A program made the position numbers and the translations under genes. A stretch of DNA of 42,629 nucleotides, from positions 1 to 42,629 of the forward strand of contig JAJPJE010000058.1 in assembly GCA_021324365.1 (NCBI GenBank), written 5' to 3'. Source of the stretch: Terriglobia bacterium. GTDB lineage: Bacteria > Acidobacteriota > Terriglobia > Terriglobales > Acidobacteriaceae. Shown here one piece after another: positions 17,612 through 27,000 of the stretch. The notes below the pieces were generated by a model. It was not told the DNA's origin. It ran no database searches and worked only from the letters and a program-made list of their open reading frames with translations. Within the stretch, counting starts at the first letter, position 1; each line of letters starts with the position of its first letter.

Positions 17612-18193
17612 ATGAAGAGGATTTGCGTTTTCTGCGGTTCGAGCACCGGAGTTCGATCTTCCTATGCGCGAGCCGCCGTGAAGCTCGGAAGAATTCTGGC
17701 CGGGCGCAAGATCGGGCTCGTTTATGGTGGAGGTAATGTGGGACTCATGGGCCTGGTCGCCGACTCGGTGCTGGAGCACGGGGGAGAGGTCATCGGCGTG
17801 ATTCCTCGCTTTCTGGTCCATAAAGAAGTTGCGCACCAGCACCTGAAGGACTTGCGCATCGTGGAGTCGATGCATCAGCGCAAGGCGCTCATGGCCGACC
17901 TGTCGGACGGCTTTATTGCTTTGCCCGGCGGCTTTGGAACTCTGGAGGAGTTCTGCGAGGTCGTGACTTGGACACAGTTGCAGCTCCATCCAAAAGCTTG
18001 CGGTTTGCTGAATGTCGAAGGGTTCTACGATCCATTACTGCGATTTCTGGATCACGCAGTCAAAGAACAGTTTCTCAAGCCGTCTAACCGAAAGCTGGTG
18101 CGCTGTTCGGATGCTCCCGAAGAACTTGTGGATCAGATTTTGAACATTCCGGTGGCCTCGGAGGACAAATGGATCAGCAGGGATCCACGCTGA
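17612..18193 (+). CDS. LOG-family (cytokinin riboside 5'-monophosphate phosphoribohydrolase-like) protein
   Basis: 193 residues from ATG 17612. The LOG/TIGR00730 signature is complete: VFCGSSTG at the start, LVYGGGNVGLMGLVAD, and the catalytic PGGFGTLEEFCEVVTW. The family splits nucleoside 5'-monophosphates into base and ribose phosphate; in plants it activates cytokinins, and in bacteria it probably acts on AMP or related nucleotides, so a cytokinin role is not implied. A TTG at 17597 would add five residues; the segment between contains a -10-like TATGCT, so a short-leader transcript from ATG 17612 is more likely. It is cytosolic and faces the winged-helix gene end to end. Confidence 0.88.
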   Translation: MKRICVFCGSSTGVRSSYARAAVKLGRILAGRKIGLVYGGGNVGLMGLVADSVLEHGGEVIGVIPRFLVHKEVAHQHLKDLRIVESMHQRKALMADLSDGFIALPGGFGTLEEFCEVVTWTQLQLHPKACGLLNVEGFYDPLLRFLDHAVKEQFLKPSNRKLVRCSDAPEELVDQILNIPVASEDKWISRDPR

Positions 18194-18244
18194 CCGTGCT
18201 GGCAGCCGAACGATGGGCCCGGGGTCTTGCCGTCGTACGGGGAG

Positions 18245-18700
18245 TCACTGTTCGCGAGTTGGCTTCGTCTGCGCCGGTAAAGCGCCGTCAGTGATCCAGC
18301 GATAGCGCCATTCGGGTAATCCGTACTTCCCTTCGCCCAGTCGGGCCAAACGAGGCTTGTCTTTGCGCAACTCCAGCCAGATGGCCCGTTCCAGCGCTTC
18401 TCGCGTGGTGGCTGGCAGTTCCTTGCGGATTTCGTCGCGCAACTCTGCCGGGCTCATCGGACGATTGGCAGCTCGCAACAACGAGACGATCTTCTCCATG
18501 TAGTGTCTGCGTTCCGGCACTTGGGGCCGCACCGTTTCTGACTTTACTTTCGCTTTGGGCTCCGGAATCTGTGCAATTACGTGCGAGGTTGCATTCAGTA
18601 GCTCAAGTGCAGCTTGAAGGTGATGACGGATTTCCTCGCGGCGCTTGGTTTCTTCCTGAAGAAGGTTGTGGAGGGTTTCCAGCGTTAGCATGTCAACCAT
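18245..18700 (-). CDS. Coiled-coil plus winged-helix (HARE-HTH-like) protein
   Basis: 151 residues. The first 45 residues (ETLHNLLQEETKRREEIRHH and on) form a coiled coil; a proline- and lysine-rich linker follows. Residues 65-135 (HYMEKIVSLLRAANRPMSPA then ELRDEIRKELPATTREALER and LELRKDKPRLARLGEGKYGL) have the helix-turn-helix-wing pattern of HARE-HTH domains, in which the final basic KPRLARLGEGKYGL makes the wing. Such domains bind DNA, for example in restriction or chromatin factors and in the RNA polymerase delta subunit. The function here is not known; a small transcription regulator is the best guess. Start ATG 18700; the ATG at 18691 is an alternative. Confidence 0.6.
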   Translation of the reverse strand: MVDMLTLETLHNLLQEETKRREEIRHHLQAALELLNATSHVIAQIPEPKAKVKSETVRPQVPERRHYMEKIVSLLRAANRPMSPAELRDEIRKELPATTREALERAIWLELRKDKPRLARLGEGKYGLPEWRYRWITDGALPAQTKPTREQ

Positions 18701-18870
18701 TGTCCGTTAGGACAGCGTGTTGCAGAAAGCTCGCTTTGCTTCAGCCTCGCGTATGGCATTCCAAAGCGGTACCAAGTACCAGATACGGAAAGATTTACGA
18801 GTCAGCAGGCCAGTCCGCACCCGACCTGTCACCCCTGTACTTCTTTTTCCCCGACGCCGGGCCGTTTTCT

Positions 18871-18879
18871 TGGCATAAT
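18871..18879 (+). promoter_or_regulatory. Extended -10 promoter element upstream of ftsK
   Basis: TGG followed by CATAAT fits an extended -10 element. It lies about 100 bases before the ftsK start; no good -35 is seen. Confidence 0.35.
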
Positions 18880-18978
18880 GTCGTCTGCTCTGGTGTACTT
18901 CGTGCGGCTTCGTTGGGATTGCGTGCCAGGAGTTCGCGCTCGATCAGCAACTCTTAAGCTCAGATAGGGCTCGCCATC

Positions 18979-21387
18979 GTGAAGCACGAACGCGCCTCGA
19001 TGAAGTTTTTCTCGAAGGTTTTTACGCCGACCAGGAACCGCCGGTTCAATGAGCTGATTGGTTTCCTGCTGTTCGTCTCCGCGCTCCTCCTGTTCCTCGC
19101 GCTGATAACGTATTCCCCACTGGATTCCTCGTTCAACACTGCCGGTCTACGCTTGCCCTCACGGCCGTCGCAGAACTGGATCGGTCCGGTTGGCGCTTAC
19201 GGCAGCGACCTGATCTTTCAGCTATTTGGAATCGCAGCCTTTCTTCTTCCGGTGTGCCTAGCATTTCTGGCACAGCGCTGGTTCCGGTCGCGATCTGTCT
19301 CATCCCCGCGCGCGAAGACATTTGGCTGCGCATCGCTGATCCTATTTTCCTCGGCGTTGCTGGCGTTATTGCCATGGCATTTTCGCTGGGTACACGCCAT
19401 TCCGGTGGAGGGCCTGCTCGGCCGCATTGCAGGCGATGTCCTGGTTCATTATTTGAATCTGGCCGGCGCCTACATAATTTCGATCACCGCCATCGCCGTC
19501 GCCCTGTACCTGTGTACCGCGTTCTCGTTTGCCTCGATTCAGGTGTGGTTCCCGGCGCGTTTTTCCTTCCTGTATGCAGCTTGGGACCGTTTGGAAGACT
19601 GGCGGCGTGCTCGCGAAAAGGCCAAAGCCGCTAAGGAATTGGTTAAGCGTCGGGCTGCGAAGCCTCTGGTCGCCACCAAAATGGTAGAACGGCGGTTACA
19701 GGATCAACCGCCAATTCCTCCCATCGCAATGGCAACACAACAACCTCCCAAAAAGACAGGCATCGAGCGCATGCTGGAAGACGATCGCTCGCCCTTGCCG
19801 ACGTCGGTTGCTGGCCCGGCGCCGAACCGTACTCCTGCGGAAATCGTGCCTGAGGTTACCAATCGCGCCGACGAAGGTCAGACGTCGAAGACCACCATGC
19901 CGAAGATGCATGCTGGCTACAAGCTGCCTTCCAGCGCGCTGCTGAATCGCCCGGATGAGCAGTTCGCGGTCGATGAAGATGAACTAAAGAGCCTGGCTCG
20001 TGTGCTGACCGAAAAGTGCGCCGAGTTCGATGTGCACGGTCAGATCACGCAGATCAATCCCGGCCCAGTGGTTACGACCTTCGAAATGAAGCCCGAAGCC
20101 GGAATCAAGTACAGCCGCATCACAGGACTGTGCGATGATCTCTGCCTGGCGCTGCGCGCTGAAAGTATTCTGATCGAGCGCATGGCGGGAAAATCGACCG
20201 TCGGCATACAGGTACCGAATCGCGAGCGTGAGACTATCTGGCTGCGCGAGATGGTGGAGTCGCCGGAGTTCAACAATAGCAAATCAAAGCTGACTCTGGC
20301 ACTTGGTAAAGACATCAATGGCCGCATCAATGTTGCCGATCTCGCGACTATGCCTCACCTCTTGATTGCGGGTTCAACCGGATCGGGTAAAAGCGTCGCC
20401 ATCAATGCCATGATCGCCTCGATTTTATACAAGGCCACACCCGATCAAGTGCGCTTGATCATGGTCGATCCGAAGCGTGTGGAATTGGGCGTCTACGACG
20501 GCGTTCCACACCTCTATACGCCGATCATTACCGAGCCGAAGCTGGCCGCCAATGCTTTGCGGAACGCGGTACGCGAGATGGAGCGACGCTTGAAGCTGCT
20601 GGCCAGCCGCGGCGTGCGAAACATTTCGCAGTACAACCATCTTTTCGAAGAAGACACCACGCCGAGCCTGTTCGGCAACGAGCAACAGGAAGGCCCGATA
20701 CCCTACATCGTCATCATCATCGATGAATTAGCGGACTTGATGATGCTTGATCAATCCAACGTCGAGGAGTCGATCACGCGCCTGGCTCAGATGGCGCGCG
20801 CCGTCGGGATCCACATGGTTCTGGCGACGCAGCGTCCTTCGGTCGACGTAATCACTGGGCTCATCAAAGCAAACTTCCCCGCTCGTATCTCGTTCCGCGT
20901 AGCGACGAAAGTCGATTCGCGCACCATTCTTGACGCCAACGGGGCCGAGGCTCTACTGGGCCGCGGCGATATGCTGTATCTGCCTTCGGGATCTTCACGC
21001 CTCCACCGTTTGCATGCGCCCTTCACAACTGAGAAAGAGATAGCGGCAGTGGTCGAGTTCTGGAAGTCTCAAGGAGCCGCACAGTATCAGCAGGCTTTCC
21101 TCGAAGCTCCGAAAGATGAGAACGGAATAACCGAGGCTGGTGGCGAATTCGACGGCGAGGACGACAACGACGAACTTTTCCAGGACGCGGTCAAGCTGGT
21201 CTTGGAGTTTGGCAAAGCCTCCACTTCTCTGCTGCAACGACGCCTGCGCATCGGTTACGGACGCGCCGCCCACCTCATCGATCTGATGGAGCGTGACGGC
21301 ATCGTCGGTCCCGCCGATGGACCAAAACCCCGCGAAATCCTGAAGAGACCCGATTGGCTAAGTGAAGTGGAAGAGTCGATGCGGTAG
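18979..21387 (+). CDS. ftsK: DNA translocase FtsK/SpoIIIE
   Basis: 802 residues from GTG 18979; an ATG at 19000 is an alternative, but neither has a strong ribosome-binding site. Residues 20-195 contain four or five membrane helices that anchor the protein at the septum. A short basic/proline linker follows, then the alpha-beta motor: Walker A GSTGSGKS (465-472) and Walker B YIVIIIDELADLMM (D582-E583). The C-terminal gamma domain (ELFQDAVKLVLEFGKASTSL to RAAHLIDLMERDGIVGP) is a winged helix that reads polar KOPS sequences and activates XerCD. It pumps chromosome ends through the closing septum. The linker is much shorter than in E. coli FtsK, as is common outside proteobacteria. Confidence 0.96.
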   Translation: MKHERASMKFFSKVFTPTRNRRFNELIGFLLFVSALLLFLALITYSPLDSSFNTAGLRLPSRPSQNWIGPVGAYGSDLIFQLFGIAAFLLPVCLAFLAQRWFRSRSVSSPRAKTFGCASLILFSSALLALLPWHFRWVHAIPVEGLLGRIAGDVLVHYLNLAGAYIISITAIAVALYLCTAFSFASIQVWFPARFSFLYAAWDRLEDWRRAREKAKAAKELVKRRAAKPLVATKMVERRLQDQPPIPPIAMATQQPPKKTGIERMLEDDRSPLPTSVAGPAPNRTPAEIVPEVTNRADEGQTSKTTMPKMHAGYKLPSSALLNRPDEQFAVDEDELKSLARVLTEKCAEFDVHGQITQINPGPVVTTFEMKPEAGIKYSRITGLCDDLCLALRAESILIERMAGKSTVGIQVPNRERETIWLREMVESPEFNNSKSKLTLALGKDINGRINVADLATMPHLLIAGSTGSGKSVAINAMIASILYKATPDQVRLIMVDPKRVELGVYDGVPHLYTPIITEPKLAANALRNAVREMERRLKLLASRGVRNISQYNHLFEEDTTPSLFGNEQQEGPIPYIVIIIDELADLMMLDQSNVEESITRLAQMARAVGIHMVLATQRPSVDVITGLIKANFPARISFRVATKVDSRTILDANGAEALLGRGDMLYLPSGSSRLHRLHAPFTTEKEIAAVVEFWKSQGAAQYQQAFLEAPKDENGITEAGGEFDGEDDNDELFQDAVKLVLEFGKASTSLLQRRLRIGYGRAAHLIDLMERDGIVGPADGPKPREILKRPDWLSEVEESMR

Positions 21388-21472
21388 GTCAGCAATTGTA
21401 TCTGGCAATTGGCGCGTGGGCGCTGTACTGAGCTTTTTGACGCAGCGGCAGGGATAGGTTCATCGCGCCCTG

Positions 21473-21478
21473 TAAAAT
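21473..21478 (+). promoter_or_regulatory. -10-like box before the YdeI-like pseudogene
   Basis: TAAAAT ends eight bases before the GTG at 21487, with TG directly ahead of it. No -35 at normal spacing. Confidence 0.3.
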
Positions 21479-21486
21479 CAATATCC

Positions 21487-22079
21487 GTGGCGTTCACGAA
21501 ACCTAGGTTCTTCTCGACCCCTGCGAAGTTCCGAGCATGGCTGAAAAAGCACCACACCGAATTCGACGAACTCTACGTCGGCTTTTACAAGCGCAACTCT
21601 AGCAAAGCGAGTATCACCTGGCCGGAATCCGTTGACTGTGCGCTGTGCTTTGGGTGAATTGAACGGCGTTCGCCAAAGCCTGGGTAGTGAAAGCTACATG
21701 ATCCGCTTGACGCCGCGAAAACAAGGCAGCACCTGGAGTGCAGTCAACATTAGCCGTGTAGAAGTTCTCACCAAAGAGGCTTGATGCACGAAGCGGGATT
21801 GGCTGCTTACGCCAAACGCTCGGATTCTAAATCTGCCGTCTACGCGTACGAGCAACGGCGCAAAGCACAGCTCGACAGCAAGTCAGAAAAGCAGTTCCGC
21901 GCAAATAAGAAAGCCTGGGACTTCTTTCAATCACAGCCGCCGTGGTACCGCAGAACGGCGACATACTGGGTAATCAGCGCAAAAAGAGAATATACCAGGG
22001 AGAGACGACTTGCATTGAAGACTCCGCTCATCACCGGAAGATCAAGCATCTGGACCGCGGCCGCTTCGGGAAGAAGTAA
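21487..22079 (+). pseudogene. Decayed YdeI/OmpD-associated (DUF1801-like) gene
   Basis: The original protein can be pieced together from three frames. It starts at GTG 21487 (MAFTKPRFFSTPAKFRAWL) and runs to VDCALCFG, where TGA 21655-21657 replaces an expected Trp codon (family: FGWIDG). A frameshift near 21660 then leads into DGVRQSLGSESYMIRLTPRK, another near 21778 into MHEAGLAAYAKR, and a third near 22016 into IEDSAHHRKIKHLDRGRFGK, ending at TAA 22077-22079. With these repaired it would be about 197 residues, the normal YdeI/Bacteriocin-protection family length. The family's function is poorly known. At least four lesions show a true pseudogene or a locally bad consensus. Confidence 0.8.
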
Positions 22080-22090
22080 TTCGAGCATTC

Positions 22091-24022
22091 TCACGAACTT
22101 CGTCCGCTTACTTCGACATAAACGGAATAGCGTTCGTGGACGATTCGGGAGAGCGGCACAAACGTGACCGGCTGCCCTTGTGCAACAGTCCGAAAGTTTA
22201 AGCTTCCAGCCGCAGGTTCAAGCCAGCTGTACGGGTCCTCAGTGTTGCCGACAAAACGCAGCATGGCAGCCGGCTCCATCTTTTCCTGAGCCGTGAATTG
22301 CCGGTACCACATATCCTTTGGCTCTTCGTCTGATCGTGCAGCTAACACCAGGGGACCATACATCGCAGCTTGAAGATTTTCATTATCCGGCATAGGTGCC
22401 GCATGAAGATGCATCGGCAGATTCAACTCAATGCGGTCACCATTCTTCCACGGGCCACGCAGCACCAAGTAACTACCCGGATCGGCAAATGCGGGCACGA
22501 CTCGCCCGTCTGCTTTGACGCTGCCCCGCTTCGCCCAATACGGAATCCGCAGATGAATATCCACGTCAACAGGTCTGTCAGTAGAAACAATGAGGGCCGT
22601 CCCCTGCTCATCCGGAAATGAGGTCTTTTGGATGATGCGCAGACCTTTTTCCGGCCAGCTTACTTCCGATGCGATATACAGGTTCACGAATATTGCATCA
22701 TCATTGTGGAAATAGATCGTGTCTGTCAGCTTCGCGAATTCCTCTGCCCCTGTACCGTTGCAACACCAGAATGAATCAAATGGCTTTGCATAGATTTTGG
22801 AATAGCCACTGCCGAGCGGAAGATAGTACACAGTAGTCCCGGTTTCGGGGTCAATCGTGCCCATGCGGTGGTTGAACAGCACGCGTTCGTAGTAATCCAT
22901 GTACTCTGCGCGTGGAGACCATCCAAACAGGTGTCGCGTGAGCTTCATCATGTTGTACGCGCAACAGTCTTCCGTTGTCTGCGAACTCAATTGTGTCGAC
23001 AGCACGCCCGGATCCGTTCTCCACAGCTCGAAATTACTAGTACCTCCGGTGCAGTACGAGCGCTCGCTGGTGACTTCATCCCAGAAATAGTCAGCGATAT
23101 TCCAGTAAAGCTTGTTTCCTGTGAGTTCGTAATGACGGGCGGCAGCGATCACCTGGGGAATGTGAGTGTTGACGTGCAACCCTTTCAGTTCATCGCGGTG
23201 TGAGGCCAGCGGATCGAAAAACCACTTCTTATCGAATCGTTGTGACAACTGCAGGTACTCGCGCTTTCCGGTCACTCCATAAAGGTTGCACAGTACCTCT
23301 CCCATGCCACCGTACTCGACCCCAAGCACGCGCTGCATTTGTGGCTCGCTTAAAGGATCTGTCCAGTGGCGTACCCATCCCGCCATTTTCTCGAGCGTAT
23401 CGAGTGCCTGCTGATTCCCAGCCAGTGTGTACATATCGAAATGGCCGGCCATGATCTTATGTAAGGTGTAGAAGGGCGCCCAAACATTCACTCCATCGCG
23501 GAGACGATCGAAGAACTCTTGCGGAAACGCGCTCAGATATCCGTTTTTGTATTGCGCCTGGCACTTAGCAAGTTCTGTGACCATCAGGTCGCCATTGCGC
23601 TTTAACTCTTCGTCACCGGAACTGGCGAACGCCAGTGCGCATGCCGATAAGTAATGGCCACCGGCAAAGTGACCTCGCAATTCGCAGTCGGGCTTCTCCC
23701 AGTCACCAAGCGGTTCCGCTGACGAAGGCAGCCCAGCGGTCAGTCGAAACGTATGCAGCAGTCGGTCGGGAGGCAATGTCCTGAGATACCGTCGATTCGC
23801 TTCCGCGGCGGCACTGAATGGACCGGGAGCCAGGCGCACGTCCTTCATCGGGAATGGAACCGCCTGCAACGGAACGACTTCGCGTCCGGTATGACTCGAT
23901 AATCGATTCCCTGCGGCACCCGCTGTTGTGTCTTGCAATGCAAAAATGGTGCGAGGAACTGCGGCGGCAGCTCCAACAGCGGCTGCTGTAGCAACGAACT
24001 TGCGGCGACTCATCTTGTGCAT
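22091..24022 (-). CDS. Tat-exported GH127 beta-L-arabinofuranosidase-like enzyme (DUF1680)
   Basis: 643 residues from ATG 24022 (AGAGG four bases upstream; an ATG nine bases further is possible). The N-terminus MSRRKFVATAAAVGAAAAV is a twin-arginine signal. The body is an alpha/alpha barrel of the GH127 (DUF1680) family: GHYLSACALAF, FYTLHKIMAGHFDMY, TGGTSNFELW. The zinc-cysteine site is there: E351-D352-C353 in TTEDCCAYNMMKLTRHLF and the nucleophile pair C420-C421 in FWCCNGTGAEEF, as in the arabinofuranosidase HypBA1. The last 200 residues are beta-sandwich domains (VDIHLRIPYWAKRGS). It probably releases L-arabinose or a related sugar from plant arabinans or glycoproteins in the periplasm. 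It is divergent from the UPF0182 gene, with 129 bases between their start codons. Confidence 0.92.
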   Translation of the reverse strand: MHKMSRRKFVATAAAVGAAAAVPRTIFALQDTTAGAAGNRLSSHTGREVVPLQAVPFPMKDVRLAPGPFSAAAEANRRYLRTLPPDRLLHTFRLTAGLPSSAEPLGDWEKPDCELRGHFAGGHYLSACALAFASSGDEELKRNGDLMVTELAKCQAQYKNGYLSAFPQEFFDRLRDGVNVWAPFYTLHKIMAGHFDMYTLAGNQQALDTLEKMAGWVRHWTDPLSEPQMQRVLGVEYGGMGEVLCNLYGVTGKREYLQLSQRFDKKWFFDPLASHRDELKGLHVNTHIPQVIAAARHYELTGNKLYWNIADYFWDEVTSERSYCTGGTSNFELWRTDPGVLSTQLSSQTTEDCCAYNMMKLTRHLFGWSPRAEYMDYYERVLFNHRMGTIDPETGTTVYYLPLGSGYSKIYAKPFDSFWCCNGTGAEEFAKLTDTIYFHNDDAIFVNLYIASEVSWPEKGLRIIQKTSFPDEQGTALIVSTDRPVDVDIHLRIPYWAKRGSVKADGRVVPAFADPGSYLVLRGPWKNGDRIELNLPMHLHAAPMPDNENLQAAMYGPLVLAARSDEEPKDMWYRQFTAQEKMEPAAMLRFVGNTEDPYSWLEPAAGSLNFRTVAQGQPVTFVPLSRIVHERYSVYVEVSGRSS

Positions 24023-24151
24023 GCAACCTCTCAATTGTGCAGGAGGAAATTCGTCTTTTTCGCCTGTCTCAGTATCCAGATAACGTCGATAAACTGCAAG
24101 GCCAGAACCTTACTATGGTCCGAAGCGTATGCTAATTACGCGGAGGCAAGA

Positions 24152-26983
24152 ATGTCGGAACCGATGGGCTGGAGGCAAGTGCGGCGGCCGGTGCATTCAC
24201 CCACACGACCACCCGTAGATCCCCGCCGTTATCGCTGGCTACTCGCCGTACTCGCTGCATTTCTCATTGTCCTGATCGGCGGCCGAACCTGGCTTTCGTA
24301 TTACGTCGATGCACTCTGGTTCCGATCGCTGGGCTACGCGGACGTGTTCTGGAAATCGCTGAGCCTCCAGTCCGCCGTCTTCTGCATATTTCTAGCCGCA
24401 ACGTTCTTTATTCTGTATGGCACTTTTCTGATCCTGAGGCGAACGTACCCGAATGCCTTCCCCAGCCACACATTCTGGGTGGGAAATTATTCCCTGAAGA
24501 TTCCTTTGGACCGCATCGCACGGCTGGTTGCTATCGCTGTCTCGCTCATCATCAGCTTTGGGACTGCGGCGGTGATGATGTCCGAATGGCCGTCGTTTGC
24601 GCTCTACTGGTACGCTCCGCGTAATCCGGGAGCCTTCGCCGATCCGATCTTCGGCAAACCACTTACGTTTTACTTGTTCAGCATGCCCGTTCTGCAACTC
24701 ATCGCTGGATGGTTGATGCTTCTTGCGATAATTACCTGTGCAGCAGCCGTGTTTTTTGCCTTCGCGGCTCGGGCCGGCAATGCACTGGAAGGTGTACCCC
24801 AAGACCTTCGCTCCACGTGGGGCGGATTTTCGGTGACATTCGCCTTCCTGCTGCTGGTGGTCGCTCTACGCGTATACGTCAGCCGCTTTGAAACCCTGTT
24901 CGACGACCACACGATCTTCGGCGGCGTCACCTACACGGACGCTCATGTGATGCTCCCGGGAATTCTTGTTATCTGCGTGGCGCTCATCATCGGGGCCGGG
25001 ATTGCGATCGCGAATGCGGTCATGCACCGTCGCGGAAGCTGGCTGCTTCTGGCGCTTTTGCCGACAGCGGTCTGCTACTTCGCAGTCCAGGGAATCGCAT
25101 GGTATGTCGGGACTTTTGTGGTCAAGCCGAACGAACTGGTTCGAGAGAAGCCGTACATCACGAATAATATCGGCCTGACGCGACAAGCCTTTGACCTTGA
25201 TCAAGTATCGCAACGCGAGTTTCCGGCAGAGAACAGCGTCCAGGCTCTGGACGCAGCAAATAACCAGGCGACGCTGCAGAATATACGCCTGTGGGACTGG
25301 CGTGCGCTGCAGGACACTCTGCGTCAGATCCAGGAGATCCGTACTTATTACGACTTCCCCGACATCGATATCGACCGCTATGTCATCGACGGCCAACTCC
25401 GTGAAGTCATGCTGGCGACTCGCGAGTTGAACGTCGACAAGCTTCCCGAGAGCAGCCGCAACTGGATCAACGACAGGCTGATCTACACCCACGGATACGG
25501 CGTGACCATGAACCCGGTCAACGGCTTTACGCCTGAGGGCCTCCCGAAGATGTACCTGAGCGATATGCCGGTCCAGAGTACGGTTCCCGGTCTCGCCGTC
25601 ACACGGCCTGAGGTCTATTTCGGCGAACTGACGAACGGGGATGTGTATGTCAACACGAAGCAGAAGGAATTCAACTATCCCCAGGGACAGAGCAACAGCT
25701 TCACCTCGTATCAGGGAAATGGCGGAATCGTGCTCGGCGGCCTTTTTCGCCGCGTTCTGGTTGCAATGAGCCGGGGAGATTTGGCGAAGCTGCCGTTCAG
25801 TGACGATATCACTCCGGAAAGCCGCCTGCTGATGCGACGCAATGTACTGCAACGCGTCTCAGCGCTGGCGCCGTTCCTTACTTTTGAGCCGGACCCGTAT
25901 ATCGTAGTCGGCGAAGATGGACGGCTGTCGTGGATCATTGATGCGTTCACCACATCCGATAGCTTCCCCTATTCCAGCCACTATCAGCTGTATGGCAATT
26001 CGGTGAATTACATTCGCAATAGCGTAAAGGTCGTGGTGGACGCTTATGACGGCACGACGACGTTTTACGTTTTCGATTCCAGGGATCCGATTATCGGCGC
26101 CTACCGCAGGCTCTTCCCCACGCTCTTCAAGGATGCCGGTACCATGCCGGCGGGGCTGCGAAGACATGTCCGCTATCCCGAACTGTTGCTTTCCTTGCAG
26201 GCACGGGTCTATGGGCTCTACCACATGACGGATCCTGAGGTTTTTTACAACCGCGAGGATCTCTGGAATGTGGCAAGCGAAGTCGCCATGAGCGACAGCG
26301 GCGGACAAGCCACCAGGACCATGCAACCGAACTTCATCCTGATGAAGTTGCCGGGCGAAGACCAGGTGGAGTTCGTGGAAATCCTGCCATTCACACCAGC
26401 GAATCGGAACAACCTGATCGGCTGGATTGCGGCGCGCAGCGACGGAGATCATTACGGTACCGCCCTTGTTTACAACTTCCCCAAAACCAAACTGGTCGAC
26501 GGGCCACTGCAAATCGAGGCCCGGATCGATCAAAACGCGCAGCTCTCGGGGCAACTGACCTTGTGGAATCAACAAGGCTCGCACGTGCGGCGTGGAGCCA
26601 TGCTCGTGATTCCCTCTGGACGCGCCCTGTTGTATGCGGAACCGATCTACCTGCAGGCCGAGCGAAGCCCCATGCCGGAACTACGTCTGGTGGTTCTTGG
26701 CCTGCAAGATCGACTCGCTTACGGACCGACGTTTGAATCGGCTATGGAAATGCTTTTTGGTGGAGCATCCGCAACTGAACTGCTTGGACCCGTTGCGCCC
26801 TCGCAAGCAGCGAATGGCGCCGGAGCAAGCCAATCTGCCGATATGAAGGCACTGATCGCCCAAGCCGCAAAAGATCTGTCCGATTACCAGCGGCTCACCT
26901 CAGAAGGCAAGCTGGGCGAGGCCGGACAGAAACTGGATGACCTGAAGCGCACGCTGGACCAATTGAATTCGCGCTCGAAGTAA
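24152..26983 (+). CDS. UPF0182 family integral membrane protein
   Basis: 943 residues from ATG 24152, which has GGAGG upstream; the frame stays open further left but contains nothing conserved. Seven or so membrane helices lie in the first 320 residues (first: WLLAVLAAFLIVLIGGRTWL), with the family motif YYVDALWFRSLGYADVFWK after helix one. The large rest, from about residue 335, is extracytoplasmic and well conserved: DIDIDRYVIDGQLREVMLAT, THGYGVTMNPVNGFTPEGLP, VYFGELTNGDVYVN, DGRLSWIIDAFTTSDSFPYS. A short coiled coil (DYQRLTSEGKLGEAGQKLDD) closes the protein. The family (COG1615) is widespread in actinobacteria, cyanobacteria and acidobacteria and has no known function. Confidence 0.93.
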   Translation: MSEPMGWRQVRRPVHSPTRPPVDPRRYRWLLAVLAAFLIVLIGGRTWLSYYVDALWFRSLGYADVFWKSLSLQSAVFCIFLAATFFILYGTFLILRRTYPNAFPSHTFWVGNYSLKIPLDRIARLVAIAVSLIISFGTAAVMMSEWPSFALYWYAPRNPGAFADPIFGKPLTFYLFSMPVLQLIAGWLMLLAIITCAAAVFFAFAARAGNALEGVPQDLRSTWGGFSVTFAFLLLVVALRVYVSRFETLFDDHTIFGGVTYTDAHVMLPGILVICVALIIGAGIAIANAVMHRRGSWLLLALLPTAVCYFAVQGIAWYVGTFVVKPNELVREKPYITNNIGLTRQAFDLDQVSQREFPAENSVQALDAANNQATLQNIRLWDWRALQDTLRQIQEIRTYYDFPDIDIDRYVIDGQLREVMLATRELNVDKLPESSRNWINDRLIYTHGYGVTMNPVNGFTPEGLPKMYLSDMPVQSTVPGLAVTRPEVYFGELTNGDVYVNTKQKEFNYPQGQSNSFTSYQGNGGIVLGGLFRRVLVAMSRGDLAKLPFSDDITPESRLLMRRNVLQRVSALAPFLTFEPDPYIVVGEDGRLSWIIDAFTTSDSFPYSSHYQLYGNSVNYIRNSVKVVVDAYDGTTTFYVFDSRDPIIGAYRRLFPTLFKDAGTMPAGLRRHVRYPELLLSLQARVYGLYHMTDPEVFYNREDLWNVASEVAMSDSGGQATRTMQPNFILMKLPGEDQVEFVEILPFTPANRNNLIGWIAARSDGDHYGTALVYNFPKTKLVDGPLQIEARIDQNAQLSGQLTLWNQQGSHVRRGAMLVIPSGRALLYAEPIYLQAERSPMPELRLVVLGLQDRLAYGPTFESAMEMLFGGASATELLGPVAPSQAANGAGASQSADMKALIAQAAKDLSDYQRLTSEGKLGEAGQKLDDLKRTLDQLNSRSK

Positions 26984-27000
26984 GCTGGCAACGCAGAGAA

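Noticed and set aside
18169-18294. 41-codon frame with GGAGG overlapping the LOG gene end
   Set aside because: The ribosome-binding site is good, but the frame overlaps the tails of two convergent genes and has no recognisable protein, so I did not call it.
24866-25852. 328-codon open frame antisense to the UPF0182 gene
   Set aside because: It lies wholly inside a conserved membrane-protein gene on the other strand and has no recognisable motifs; such antisense frames are common in GC-rich DNA.
25859-26584. 241-codon antisense open frame in the UPF0182 gene
   Set aside because: Same reason; it mirrors the codon pattern of the sense gene and has no domain.
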